Source: Xiphydria camelus
Taxonomy: Eukaryota; Arthropoda; Insecta; Hymenoptera; Xiphydriidae
DNA: 64,000 nt
NCBI GenBank assembly: GCA_963678675.1
Contig: OY783198.1
Coordinates: 14,368,311-14,432,310, forward strand
Direction of reading: 5' to 3'
The notes beneath the pieces are model-generated. The model was given only the letters and a program-made list of their open reading frames with translations, did no database searches and was not told the origin of the DNA. The translations under genes and the position numbers were made by a program. Below, one piece after another: positions 50,072 through 61,430 of the stretch; positions within the stretch are counted from its first letter, which is position 1; each line of letters opens with the position of its first letter.

Positions 50072-51569
50072 CTAACGGAACTCGGCTCTCGGAACTAGGA
50101 GCTGCTTGCGACGGTGCTGCTGCTGGCGGCAAGGCTGAGCCTCCGCAGGGACTCCCCTTCCAGTGACGGCTGCGGGTGGCAGACGGAACGAAACAGACCG
50201 CCTAGGTGGAGACCTGGCGGGCGGTGGAGGCTGCGAAGGAGAACTAAAGGTCGACGAAGAGGGCTGAGGAGCTGCGCTGGGGGAGAACGTCAAGGAAGAC
50301 TGAGGACCGAGGTCAGCGAGAGGAAGTGTCGAGGGGGGCTGAGGAGTGAGGTCAGCGAGAGGAAGTGTCGAGGAAGGCTGAGGAGCGGCGTCGGCGAGAG
50401 GGAGTGCGAGGTCGTGTGGGTTGTTAATGCGAGTCGGCGGGGCGGATGCCGGCAGCGGCTCATCTGCTTCGACGTAAGTCGGCTTCAGCGAGGCTGTTGA
50501 GATGACCTTCGGCGTGCCGTTGATGTCGACGCAGTACAGCGCGTCGCTGATGCGCTCGAGGACCCTGTGTGGACCTGTGTACGGTGGCTGTAGTGTCTTC
50601 CTAATCGTCTCGACTTTACTGAAGACGAAAGACGATGAGTAGAGGTCGAGACGAAAAAAAGGTTTCGTGTGAGGAATATGCCTGGATCCCGGGACCGCGC
50701 GCAAGCTCTGCATGACCTGGCGGAGATCCGAGACGACAGTCGGTGCGTTGGCGTCCGGGTGTCTGCTCGTGGCGAAGAAGTCGCCAGGAATGCGCAGGGT
50801 CGTCGAAATCTTCGATTATAGGCAGCGGGTAGCGGTCCGGAACGGTGCGGCTGTTGAGCTGCCTATAGTCGCCAGTGATGCGAAACGAGCTATCCGGCTT
50901 CGGCACCAGTTGGAGCGGGCTGGCCCAGGCGCTGTCGGAGGGCCGTATGATGCCCTGCTCAAGCAGCGTTCGAAGTTCGGCGCGTGCGGCTTGTAGGCGA
51001 GGGTCGGCGAGGCGGCGCGGACGAGCTGCTGCTGGGGGGCCAGCGGTGACGATATGATGCTCTACCGCCAGGTCCGGTAGCGACATAACGGAGCTGCCCG
51101 GAGCGGCGAGGTCGGAGTACTCGGTCATGAGGGTGGCGAATTGACCTTCTGCTACCGATGCCGGAATCGAGATGGCGACTGAATGGATCGAGACCGCTTT
51201 GATGGAGCCGATGGTGTGGATGTCGGTGTCGGTGTCGATGAGACGCCTGCGGGTGAGGTCGACTGCCAGGCCGTAATGGACAAGGAAGTCGGCCCCCAGG
51301 ATTACGTCTGCGATGAGGAACCGCCAAGGGAACGGGCGCCGTAGCCGCAAGTTGAGGACGAGACGATGTTCCCCAAAAGTGGCAATGGCTGAAGTGTTGG
51401 CGGCCGCTAGCGTGAGCGGGTGCGGGCGCAGCTCTCGCTTAAAGAGCGCGCGTGGCAGGAGCGAGACCGATGAGCCGGTGTCTACTAAAAAACTTAGGTT
51501 CGAGGATGTGTCACGTACGTGTAGGCGGTGTTCCAAGGCTACACCGACCGCTGCCGCCTGGTGAGCGGA
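50072..51569 (-). pseudogene. Gypsy-type protease, RT start and pol tail, internally deleted
   Basis: From 51536 on the minus strand: retropepsin FLVDTGSSVSLLPRALF, VILGADFLVHYGL, EHHIVTAG, then RT N-terminal landmarks GIIRPSDSAWASPLQLV and DYRQLN. The RT is cut after about IIEDFDDP (near 50785) and followed by the pol C-terminal tail (LQPPYTGPHRVLERI, GTPKVISTASLKP, 50713-50072) ending in Pro-rich sequence. RT core with the YxDD box, RNase H and integrase are missing. Confidence 0.8.
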
Positions 51570-51574
51570 AGGCG

Positions 51575-52279
51575 CTAGAGGTTTCCCGGCAGGGCGTTAA
51601 ACGTGCAGTAGGGTTTGCAGCGAGTAGCGTTTTCGCCGAACTGCTGGTGGTACCAGCACAGCGAAGGGTTCGTGGCTGAGGGCTGAGCGGCCGGGGATGC
51701 GCTGCGAGACGAGGCTCCGCCATGGGAGCGTCTCCTGGAGCGTCGTGAGTTGTTGCTGGAGACTGCAGCCGCTATTGCCTGCATCGTGTTCTGCTGCTGT
51801 TGCATCAAGGCGAGTAATTGCGTGAGCGTCATTTGTATGGCCACAGACTCGTTCGTGCGGTGGGGCGACGGTGCACGCGCGGAGATACCGCTCGACGGCG
51901 TATCTGCGCGGGAGGTCGACTGGACAGCTGCAACAGCCGGTGTAGTGGAGATGATTTCATCGGCGAGGGAGGCGAGTTGGTCGAGGGAGATCGCTGGAAG
52001 AACCCGGCACAAGCGGGCGGCGTAAAGCGGGAGTAGGTCCAGAAATTTGACTCGTAGAGCGTCCTCGGAGAAGGCGGCACCTGCGAGGCGTTTCATGTGC
52101 CGGAGGAGTTGAGAGGGGGTGCGGTCGTTCAGCTGGACCTCGTTGAGCAACTGGTATAGCTGGCGGTCCGGGTATAACGAGAACCGCTGCAGGACGGCTT
52201 GCTTCAGGGATTCGTATTTGTCGGTCGCCGGCGGCGTGAGGATAACGTCCGAAACCTCCTGCGCGAGGCCATAAATCAA
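51575..52279 (-). pseudogene. Gypsy-type gag
   Basis: Gag of the same clade as 35113-35805: VSDVILTPPATDKYESLKQAV, QLNDRTPSQLLRHMKRLAG, PAISLDQLASLADEI, a Ser/Gln/Arg-rich spacer, and the variant knuckle CWYHQQF...RCKPYC. The N terminus (LPPFW motif) is missing beyond 52279, so the copy is 5'-truncated. The frame is otherwise open, so it is younger than the plus-strand copy. Confidence 0.75.
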
Positions 52280-53217
52280 AAATTTGCAAGGGTGATTTTT
52301 TTCTCTAAATTAAACGGGGAATCCAATAATTAAATTTTCTTTGCAAAATGTCCAGTGGCGCCGAAGATTGGGAGGGGGAAAGGAGGATACCGGCCCCTAG
52401 TATCTACGCCACTGAAGAATTTTTAAAAAGTATTTAATTATTACTTAGAGCTGTTCTACATTAACCTGTGTGCGAAATTTCATAGAAATCGATCAAGTAG
52501 TTTAGAAGTTATGATGAGAAAACAATTTTTTTTCGAAACTTTGACACCCTGTATCTTTGTTAAGAAACATTTTTGAAAAAAATTTTCTTATAAAAGTCTA
52601 CTTTTTTTTGGTTGTTCTATCACATATCAAAAAAATGACGTTTAACCTGGTCCACCCTGTATATGTAAGTTTTAAACGCTTAGCGCCAAAACTTAGTCGT
52701 GCGACACTAGCGATCGGGCGACCAACACATGAGTTACTCCTCAACGGAGAGGGTAGTACATTAGATGGCTCCGAGCTGTAAACATCGTGATAAGCCTTAC
52801 TAAGATACATCCGATCGTCAATAACTTTCGCAAATTAACGACAATTGTATTGATTTAGGTAGGTGATAAACTGTAGGTTTATGGTTATGTTTATTGCGTA
52901 CGATTCTGTAAATAATTGTAATATAGTTTTCAGCAACTACATCTTACATTGTCTGAGTTCTATAACCTAAATCAATCTCCTGGTTAAATTTCTGATTTTG
53001 AAATTTACATATATAATCCGTGGCCTCCACATACATTTTTCAGGAATAAACTAGTTTACGGCATGTTTCATCTAGAGATATTCGCTTGAAATGCTACCAC
53101 TCCTAGTTAACTTAACTTTGGGTAGAAAACGTTTTGTAATACGGATTTTCGTTAACCTTAGGTTTAAACTGGAGGTAAAGGTTACCTCAACTTGCAGTTT
53201 AAACTCACATTGTAATA
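52280..53217. other. No gene; transposon debris
   Basis: Includes ACTTTGACACCCTGTATCTT near 52540, also found in the foldback at 55322-55718. Remainder not recognised. The stretch 53100-53215 (GGTTTAAACTGGAGGTAAAGGTTACC) is self-complementary and may be a MITE. Confidence 0.4.
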
Positions 53218-53499
53218 GGGTGAAAGCACCGGTTAGCCGGACACTACCTGTTGTCGGATAGAGAATGAAATAGATAACGCACCGGTTAGTCGGACAACTT
53301 ACCTGTTGTCGGACATTTAATGAAACAGATATATGAAAGTATCCTTGAACAGAGGAAGAAAGAAATATGTCCGACAACTGGAAATATCGTCTGCTTAAGT
53401 GTCCGAAAACCCCTAGCCTTGAACAGAGGAAGAAAGGGATACGTCCGAGAACTGGAAATATCGGTCTGCTTAGGTGTCCGACAACCGGTGTGTTCACCC
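53218..53499. mobile_element. 282 bp TA-flanked MITE
   Basis: TA at 53216-53217 and 53500-53501; ends GGGTGAAAGCACCGGTT and AACCGGTGTGTTCACCC. Two direct units of about 73 bp inside (CTTGAACAGAGGAAGAAAG, GGAAATATCG.TCTGCTTA). TGTCCGACAAC-type words are repeated throughout. Confidence 0.75.
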
Positions 53500-53509
53500 T
53501 ATCGGCACT

Positions 53510-53652
53510 TAGGCCCGGTTGCAATAACGGAATTTGAAAGTTAAGCTTGGCTTATCTACAGTCACAGCCAATCAAATGCTCGGATTTTGAAGTTAAGCGG
53601 AGCTTACCTTCTGAGTGTCGCTTAAATGTCGCTGGTGCAACCAGCCCTTAAA
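53510..53652. mobile_element. Short MITE with GGCCCGGTTGCA ends
   Basis: Inverted ends TTAGGCCCGGTTGCAA and TGGTGCAACCAGCCCTTAA; inner inverted TTGAAAGTTAAGCTTGG/AAGCGGAGCTTACC. Non-coding. Confidence 0.55.
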
Positions 53653-53664
53653 GGGTTAAAAGGG

Positions 53665-53925
53665 TTAAAAGTGTTGGATTGGCAAGAATTTGATGAGACG
53701 CTTTTAACATGTATACAGACTGTCCCCCGCTATACACGCTAGTGTGGCGGGTTGCATATCGGTTGACGCCTCCGATCCGCTGCAGGGGCCATGCGCCTGT
53801 GTCTGGCGCCAGGCGGATAACCGATATGCAACCCGCCACGCTGGCGTGTATAGCGGGGGACAGTCTGTATTATACATGCTAAAGGTGTCTCATTGAATTC
53901 TTGCCAACCCAACACTTAACACATT
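53665..53925. mobile_element. Foldback element of 260 bp
   Basis: Near-perfect palindrome: outer arms AGTGTTGG.TTGGCAAGAATT and inner arms ACAGACTGTCCCCCGCTATA / mirrored, around GATCCGCTGCAGGGGCC. A diverged arm occurs at 16525-16580. Confidence 0.8.
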
Positions 53926-55321
53926 TGTGCGCTACACCATCGATATAAGTGTCAGAATGAATACCTATCAAATGGAAAACATAAGTTACATGGTAAATAA
54001 ATTAAAAGGTCCGCTTTTGTGCAGTGTAATTGAAATATTTTAGCATAGTTATTATTTCTAACTTTCTGTTTGTTGACTTCTGTATTTTCCAACTCTCAGA
54101 ATCATAATCTAATAGTATACAATATTATAATAATCGGATTCCAATTATTACCAATGTCATGAGGCACGGACCCGCCATGTACAACGAAAATTTACGACAA
54201 CGATGATTTTTCTGAAATGCTCATCTTTCAAGAGATGTATTTCTTGAATCTGTTTATCCATTTTATTCTATAAGACATAGATTCGATTAAAAGCGCTTGC
54301 CCCAGATAAAATATAATATTAATTTTGTAATCTAAAACGTCTTAGAGAGAGAGAGTGTTACTGAGAAATAAAGACCTCATTACAAGCACGAACTATACGC
54401 GGAATAATTATAGCCTCTGAGCTTCACAACAAGCGCTAGCGCTTTTTAGTCCTTGGCGCAAGCCTCTATAGAGGCTCTTGATTGTGTCATGTAATATAAT
54501 ATGAAAGGAACTAAATAGATATTTAAAGTAGGCCCTTTGTATTTTGAAATTCGGCCCTTATTACACGACTGATACTTTTATTTTCCTACTCAGATTTTGA
54601 ATATACGTTATCTAGGCTAATTTAAATTAATTTCTATTTACCTATATATTATATGTATATTATCTGTAGAATATAGGTATGATATAAACTTCGCGAAGCT
54701 GTACTCAGACTACAAAAAATATAAGCGATTCTTATATTTTTTGTTATGAATTTTCGTAATCGACAAGTTGAGAATTGTAGTAGAGCGAGAGAGAGATTTG
54801 GGGTTTTTGAATCTAGGCCATAAGATAAAAGATCCCTTGGAGGTATAACTTAGAATAAACGTCACTAGAACTTAGAGCCTTATTAAAGCTTATTCCTGTG
54901 AAAAATTGATTCATATGTCATCACGTAGGCTAGAACGTAGAGTTCCTATTTATGAGCCCACCATAATTCGACATCATTTACTAAAACGTGCATATTTTCA
55001 TTAAACTCCTCGAATGTTCGAAGCCCAAATATTTCATGCTCAACAAAAATATATTGTGATTTGATCACTAGATTTCCTCCAAAATACTGCAGAATGTCAT
55101 GAATTTCTCATCCATCTCGTATAACAGTAACACAGTATCTGGTTACTAGTAGCTGCATGTCTTAATCTTTTATTAAGAAAAATTTCTTGTATAACGACAT
55201 ACGTCGAGAAACATATAGTAGGACGCTCCGAAGGTTTATATTGGGTGTGGCTGGATGTATCAATAATCGTTCCATCGATCAACGATGAATCAGAAAATTT
55301 AAGAATTGACTGATAAATTTA
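53926..55321. other. No gene or repeat recognised
   Basis: AT-rich, low ORF content, no strong palindrome. Possibly unique intergenic or intronic sequence of the minus-strand host gene downstream side. Confidence 0.4.
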
Positions 55322-55718
55322 ATATACAGAGTGTAACAGAGTAAGTGTTACAACGTGAAACTGTAGATTCCTTAGAAAAAAGAAAGAGATTTTTCCTCTT
55401 ACACAAACATTTTCTGCGGGCTTTCGTTTTCGATATACAGAATGTCAGTTTTGAAAAAAAAATCATTTTTCTTTAAAGCACGAACTATTTTTATCAGATT
55501 TGGCACAGTGTTAACACTCATTAGGTGTCAACACTCAAATCTGATAAAAATAGTTCAAGAGGTTTAAAGAAAAACGATTTTTTTTCAAAACTTTGACATC
55601 CTGTATATCGAAAACGAAAGCCCGCAGAACATTTTTGTAAGAGGAAAAATCTTTTTCTTTTTTCACAAGGAATCTACAGTTTCACGTTGTAACACTTACT
55701 CTGTTACACCCTGTATAT
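55322..55718. mobile_element. Foldback element of about 400 bp
   Basis: Arms of about 190 bp: ATATACAGAGTGTAACAGAG, AACGTGAAACTGTAGATTCC, GCGGGCTTTCGTTTTCGATA, CAAATCTGATAAAAATAGTTC mirrored around 55520. Non-coding. Confidence 0.85.
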
Positions 55719-55966
55719 CTCTGTATGTAGAGATAAAAATTAAAAGACAAGATTAATCATCTTTTCAAGTGTTCCTTTTTTATTAATTAAAACATTTTTT
55801 CTATTTGGTATACTTGTCAATAACTAGTTTCGATTACTTGCGTTACGAATGAAAACGCAGCCATTCGCTATAATACTATTTTCTAATGCATGTGTAATAG
55901 CGGAAACATGACGAATCAATATTTTTTCTACAGATATCTACAGGATGTTGCAGGCAAGAGGTCCGT

Positions 55967-56165
55967 ATAGGGTGTGATACGTGTCGAGACTTGTCCCGCC
56001 GACTAATAGTAAGACTCTATTGTTCGTTTGAAGTAAAGGGGAACTGCGACGCTGGGAAATATTTATTCCAACGAATAATGAAGTCGCCATTATTAGTCCG
56101 AGGAACAAGTATTAGCCAAATTAAACAATATCCCTTATGGACCTCCCGGCTATAACACACCCTAT
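55967..56165. mobile_element. Possible MITE
   Basis: Ends TATAGGGTGTGATA and TATAACACACCCTATA are inverted; the rest shows little symmetry (GGGACAAGTCTCGACACG is partly echoed as GAGGAACAAGTATTAG). Weak. Confidence 0.35.
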
Positions 56166-56301
56166 AGAAATTATTTATTCTTTATTATAAATCTGCGTAA
56201 TCGATATTATATAAATCTGTACAGATATAGTGTAAAGTAATTCATTTGGTACCTCTCAAGTTCTATTTTCTTGCTTGTAAGTCGATGATCGATTGATACC
56301 A

Positions 56302-56985
56302 TTACTGGAACGTGTGATCTTCTCCTGGGCTCCCCGAACGTTCGACGCTGGACTGTGCTACGAAGACACTTTGTGGCTTGGATGCTAAACTCGCCTGGAA
56401 ATATTGTGGAATATATGAAGAATTGGTAATTTACATTATCGCATAAAACGTACACCATTACTTCAGATGTAATACTCTTTCAAATTTCATGACTAATTTC
56501 GAGTCATAATAAATCGAGGTAGAAATTTGTTGATTCTATATTTTCAATGTTAAAATTAAAGGTCGGTGATTTTAATTATGTATGTACGATTCGAGAAAAT
56601 AGAGATTATTTCGCCTCATATGGAAATAAACAATTAAATACCTGGTTAATAGTAGCCGTGTTCGTATGGCCACTGCTTGGTATACAGACAACTACTAATT
56701 TCGGGGCAGAGCCTTGCAAGTGCTGTTTTTGTTGACCAGTAGTATTTTGTCCAAGTTTGACCTGTTGCTGCTGCTGCTGCTGTTGTTGTTGTTGTTGTTG
56801 TTGCTGTTGCTGTTGTTGTTGAGCTGGATTTGGATTTATACTAGAAGCAGCAGTTGGCGTTTGCGAACGGGATTGTAATATCACAAATTTTTGCCCCCCT
56901 GGGGTAGAAGCTGCGCTTCCGCCCCTACTCGTTCCTAGCATAATCGTACGACTTGCTTGCTGTTGTCCTGGGCTTCCTCCCGTAA
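56302..56985 (-). CDS. Last two exons of a polyglutamine host protein
   Basis: Exon 56985-56642 (phase: starts with the last two bases of a codon) is bounded by acceptor TTTCAG and donor GTATTT; exon 56394-56302 follows acceptor TTTCCAG and ends in TAA. The first exon encodes Gly/Ser/Thr-rich sequence, GGQKFVILQSRSQTP, a run of about 20 Gln built from mixed CAA and CAG codons, and APKLVVVCIPSSGHTNTAT. The second reads ASLASKPQSVFVAQSSVERSG then GEDHTFQ. Phases join cleanly. The composition suggests a nuclear regulatory or chromatin protein; a resemblance to NFRKB C-terminal tails was considered but is not secure. Upstream exons lie beyond, possibly outside the window. Confidence 0.7.
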
Positions 56986-57269
56986 CTGAAATATTATTTA
57001 ATCAGGGCTTTTTAGTATAAAAAATAATAATCAAGACGTCTAAAATAGTGTAGCTCGTAAGGTGACAACAATTGAAAAAATCTGTCACTCGACCTACTGA
57101 ATGATAATGTTACTGTAAGGTGGCCCGTTTAAATTGTTACTAATTAATATCTGCGACAGTATCGATCGTATATAACAATGTTTCTCATATGAACGTTTTG
57201 CTACAATGCTTCAATATTAACTTATATACATATACATACGTATGTGAGGCATTCCACGCCAGACCGAAA

Positions 57270-57975
57270 AGCCTCTGACCCTCATCATCGTGGATTTGCT
57301 TCACGATCTTTCCCCGTGTGGTGCTCACTTTAAAAGGCCTCCAATTATTTTTCACGTTCTTTCATCATAGCGTTCATGAATTATGCATTTTTCAAAACTA
57401 CCAAGAAACCGCGATTTTTTAAACTCTGAAAAAGTTGTTAAAAATCTGAGTAAATGACAACTAATTTAAGACTAGTCCGAAAGTAGTAAAATTTGATTTA
57501 CTACTTTTTTACGTATTTCAAACATATTTTTTTCACAAAAATAATTTTTAACCTGGTTCAAATTCTGCCGGAAATAGAATATTCTTGGATGAATAAAAAT
57601 AACTCAGAAGTAAAATTAATTTCATCCGCAATTATTTAAAAAAATTCAGAAAAAATTAATTTCACTTTTGAAGCGGGTTTTATTCAACACAGAATATTCT
57701 AATATTTTCTGTAGAATTTGAACCAGATTTAAAAATGATCTCTGTGAAGAAAATATGTTTGAAGTGCGTAGAAAAGTAGTAAACCAAATATTATCACTTT
57801 CGGATTAGTCTTAAATTGGTTTTAACTTACTCAAATTTTTAATAAGTTTTTTAGAATTTAAATAAGAGCGTTTCTTAGTAGTCATAAAAAGTTCATAATT
57901 CATAAACGCTATGACGAAAAAAATGTATAAAAATAATTGGAGGCCCTTTAGAGTGAGCACAACACGGGAAAAAAA
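57270..57975. mobile_element. Foldback element of about 700 bp, diverged
   Basis: Arms match inverted: TGTGGTGCTCACTTTAAA.GG, CCTCCAATTATTTTT, GCGTTCATGAATTATG, TCCGAAAGTAGTAAAATTTG, GGTTCAAATTCTGC against the right half ending near 57975; centre near 57625. It lies in an intron or the upstream flank of the polyglutamine gene. Confidence 0.75.
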
Positions 57976-58115
57976 TCGCGACTGAACACGGGAAACTGAG
58001 CTGAACATTGTCGAACGTGTGCAAAATACATAATATGTAAGTCCGGAGATCGTCCGGTTGTTAAATGATTCATTATGTGGTTAAGACGGGGAGTAAGTAA
58101 GGGAGCTCAGCATAT

Positions 58116-59202
58116 ATATGTCGCAGGCAAATAGTAACTTTAGGCAGATAGTATCTGCCTAGGCAAATACTAACTGCCTGGGCAAATAGCTTTTCTTTAT
58201 AATTCATTCCTAAATGACTAGGCAGATACTATTTGACTAGGCAAATAGTATCTGCCTAAATGTTCTTTAGGCATATAGCATATAGAGATTAGTTATTTAT
58301 ATAACCAGTTAGGAAATGCCTCATTTTGCGTAACGAGTGAGATTATTGCAATATCTATCACACGAGTTATACAGAACGCATTTCCTAATGTGTTGCATAC
58401 AAGATTTTTTCAAATTATTTCTAAAACATGCGAGCGGTTGGTTAGGCAAATGGTCACACATTTCAGGCAAATAACTTTTGTGGCTCCGCTCGCTTCGCTC
58501 GCTCCGCCGATTCAAGCCTAACCTAATCTAACCTAATCTTATCAAATCTAATTTATTAATATTTTAATGCGTTAGACTGGGTTAGGTTAGGTTAGGGTCG
58601 GCGGAGCGAGCGAAGCGAGCGAAGCCACAAGAGATATTTTCCTAGGCAAAGCTATTTGCCTGCAAATAACTTTTGTGGCTCCGCTCGCTTCGCTCGCTCC
58701 ACCGATTCAAGCCTAACCTAACCTAACCTAATCTTACCAAATCTAATTTATTTATATTTTAATGCATTGGACTGGGTTAAGTTAGATTAGAGTCGGAGGA
58801 GCGAGCGAAGCCACAAGAGCTATTTTCCTAGGCAAAGCTATTTGTCTGAAACGACCATTTGCCTACGACATAAAAGCTTGAGAATAGGTATTTAGAAATT
58901 TCCCGCACTGGATAACATAAAGAAACATCCATCTACAATTATCAAATCCACACCTAATAAATTACTAAAATACTGAAGTTTATCTGAGGAGCAACTACTC
59001 TTATGATATGCATATAACCACAAATTATTGAACTGAAATAGACTAGATACTATTTGCCTAACAACGGTTCCGGCAGATACTATTTGCCTAGGCAAATGGT
59101 GTTTAATCAGAAATAAACATAATAAAGCTATTTGCCCAGGCAGTTAGTATTTGCCTAGGCAGATACTATCTGCCTAAAGTTGCTATTTGCCTGCGACATA
59201 TA
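58116..59202. mobile_element. 1.1 kb element with TATATGTCGCAGGCAAATAG ends
   Basis: TIRs of about 85 bp built from repeated TTTGCCTAGGCAAAT and AGGCAGATACTATCTGCCT palindromes, present at both ends and again internally (58210-58260, 59050-59100). Two direct units (58478-58640 and 58672-58825) each contain the hairpin GGCTCCGCTCGCTTCGCTCG ... CGAGCGAAGCGAGCGAAGCC around CCTAACCTAA-type sequence. No gene. Confidence 0.8.
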
Positions 59203-59233
59203 CAAATTATTCATGTTTGACGGTTTCAGTTTT

Positions 59234-59627
59234 TATATAGTATGTCCGAGAGCAAAGTATACAAAAGAACTAGTAGTTTTATGTTGATTGCTGTAGTACT
59301 TCTTCGAAATTGAAACTGCACATGCGTATTTTTTCGTTTAAACAATGGTCCCGCTTTTAGCGCGTTAAATGTACCGTTCTATTTCTCGATCGTACACTAT
59401 TAACGCGGTGACGCATACCTTAACAGCGATACAGATGAGAATTGTTAGGGCACTGTTAGCACTAAAAGCGGAGTGCGGACCAATGTGTACGAATGATCTG
59501 AGAGTATGTGTCATGTGCGCGAAAAAATGCGCTTGCACAGTTTTGATCTCGAAAAAGTACTGCGACAATCAACATAAAACTACGTATCCCTTTGTACCTA
59601 TACTTTGCACTCGGACATACTGTATAA
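59234..59627. mobile_element. Foldback element of about 390 bp
   Basis: TATAGTATGTCCGAGAGCAAAGTAT at the left is mirrored at 59604-59627, with further inverted AGTTTTATGTTGATTG, AGTACTTCTTCG and ATGGTCCCGCTTTTAG. Non-coding. Confidence 0.75.
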
Positions 59628-60152
59628 TGCATTTTATAATCCTCCACGTGTTTTCTAAGTGGTTTAAGGTATTTCAATGGTGACAGTCGTATTCAAATTT
59701 TTTGCTTCAGGACTTAGTACAACTGATCACAAACTGTATTACGCACGAGCGAAACTTTTGAGTAACTCTGTACTCTGAGCTCCTTGCTACACAGAGACCT
59801 CCTGTGTACAAATGTACCTCACACATATACACTGCCTGGCCCGATAATCGTGGCAACAGTGCTTCTCTCTCCTTAGAATACCGCTATGTGCCTGCCACTA
59901 CGTGCCGTAGTGGGGGCTGCCGCGCCATGCCACTGGCTACCCCCTCTCCGGTAGCAAAAGTACTACTGACAAGGGGACCCTTCGAAAGTCGGAGCACCGA
60001 TTGTAATGAATTTTTTTTTATAAATAAAGGGAAGTCCCCTGAGTAACGCTCATACTTAACTTTTGTCCAATGCGCCTTTGTTTATTTAAAAAAAAAGACA
60101 TTGTTTTGATGCGTAAAGTGTGTACTGTAATGTAATACTCGGTATCCAAGAT

Positions 60153-60224
60153 AACGGCGTGGCGCAGTCGGCTAAGGCATAGACTTACCACGCGGGCGTC
60201 CCGCGTTCGATTCCCGTGCATGCA
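60153..60224 (+). ncRNA. tRNA-like sequence (left arm)
   Basis: Contains A-box-like TGGCGCAGTCGG and B-box-like GTTCGATTCCC at tRNA spacing, with a plausible D arm and anticodon arm, but the T stem has mismatches and the acceptor stem does not close well, so it looks like a tRNA-derived (SINE-type) or decayed tRNA. Confidence 0.5.
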
Positions 60225-60646
60225 CTATCTTTTTTTTTTTGCCAATTTCGAACTTTTTCACTTTTTTTATTATTCAAACTATTGCTACTAATCTTTAGAA
60301 GTAAAATAAATCTAGGTAACGTGAATAAAAATTTTTTTTGCATTTAAAACTATATTTTGAACGATTGTTACTAATCATTGGAAGGCAAATTAGTGAAGTT
60401 TTGGTGACAATTTCTATGCTTCACATTAAATGACGTCAATGCCGGGTAAGTGCAAATTACTCATTTTCCTACGAAACATTCATTAAATTTGGTGGTAATT
60501 CACTCGTGACGTCAACACCAGGTAAGTGTCATTCGAAGGCAATTAGTGAAATTTTGGTAACAATTTCTATGCTTCACATTAAATGACGTCAATGCCGGGT
60601 AAGTGCAAATTACGCAATCAAGATCTACTCAATTATTCATCATCAG

Positions 60647-60934
60647 TTGAGTGCGCCCGCATTCACCGAGATGATTAAATATGCGTGGTTTGCGTCTAAA
60701 TTGATAGAAGAAAGACCTTTTTTCAATAATATAAATGATGACTGTTTCCCATTGAGCAATTTGAAACAAAAATGTAACTGCGGTTTTGTAACGTTTATGA
60801 AATGTGCTTGGTGTAAAGAGATTTTGTGTTTTAAGTGTTTATATGATATTTATCATCCTAAAGTATGTAAGATGTCGGCCCCAGAATCACCATCGGAATC
60901 GTCCGATGGAATTAGCGATAAGTATACCAATTAA
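60647..60934 (+). CDS. Short Cys-rich protein, transposase C-terminal remnant
   Basis: 95 residues beginning MSAPAFTEMIKYAWFAS, then CNCGFVTFMKCAWCKEILCFKCLYDIYHPKVC, a Cys-rich finger, and a Ser-rich tail with TAA stop. Similar finger-plus-YAW sequences occur, as I recall, at the C terminus of repeat-encoded insect proteins. The start is not secure (the listed first codon is GTG); an upstream exon is possible. It is flanked by the arms of the palindrome. Confidence 0.4.
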   Translation: MSAPAFTEMIKYAWFASKLIEERPFFNNINDDCFPLSNLKQKCNCGFVTFMKCAWCKEILCFKCLYDIYHPKVCKMSAPESPSESSDGISDKYTN

Positions 60935-61102
60935 ATTTAAAATTTCACTTGTTACGAATAAATGAAAATGCTTTTTGTAATTGAACGTGTTTAAATTTTG
61001 TTTTTTCGCCTTACCGAGATTTATTTTACTTCTAAAGATTAGTAGCAATAGTTTGAATAATAAAAAAAGTGAAAAAGTTCGAAATTGGCAAAAAAAAAGA
61101 TA

Positions 61103-61177
61103 GTGCATGCACGGGAATCGAACGCGGGACGCCCGCGTGGTAAGTCTATGCCTTAGCCGACTGCGCCACGCCGTTAT
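61103..61177 (-). ncRNA. tRNA-like sequence (right arm)
   Basis: Inverted, almost identical copy of the tRNA-like block at 60153-60224, with the same A- and B-box words on the minus strand. Confidence 0.5.
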
Positions 61178-61430
61178 CTTGGATACGGAGTATTACATTA
61201 CAGTACACACTTTACGCGTCAAAACAATTTCTTTTTTTTTAAATAAACAAAGGCGCATTGGACAAAAGTAAAGTATGAGCGTTACTCAGGGGACTTCCCT
61301 TTATTTATAAAAAAAATTCATTACAATCGGTGCTCCGACTTTCGAAGGGTCCCCTTGTGAGTCCCATAGTCACAGGAGAGGGCTAAATCAGCTGTGCGCA
61401 CTGTTGCCACATCATCGTTACTCGTCCCCA

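Larger units (their letters stand above)
59839..61430. mobile_element. Palindromic element with tRNA-like sequences in both arms
   Basis: Arms 59985-60315 and 61010-61365 are inverted copies (CCCTTCGAAAGTCGGAGCAC, TCCCCTGAGTAACGCTCAT, CAATGCGCCTTTGTTTATTT, the tRNA-like block, ATTATTCAAACTATTGCTAC). A weaker outer match (GATAATCGTGGCAACAGTGC / GCACTGTTGCCACATCATC) extends the element outward. The core holds two direct repeats (60400-60480, 60533-60615; shared ATGACGTCAATGCCGGGTAA) and a short gene (60647-60934). Confidence 0.75.

Noticed and set aside
56302..56985. Naming the polyglutamine gene NFRKB
   Set aside because: Only a vague compositional likeness; no diagnostic domain in the two exons.
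58500..58790. CCTAACCTAACCTAA runs resembling the insect telomeric TTAGG repeat
   Set aside because: Only three or four units, inside hairpins of a transposon-like element; short GGTTAGG words are common in insect genomes.
60153..60224. A functional tRNA gene
   Set aside because: T stem mismatches, poorly closing acceptor stem, and duplication within a palindromic element argue for a tRNA-derived sequence.
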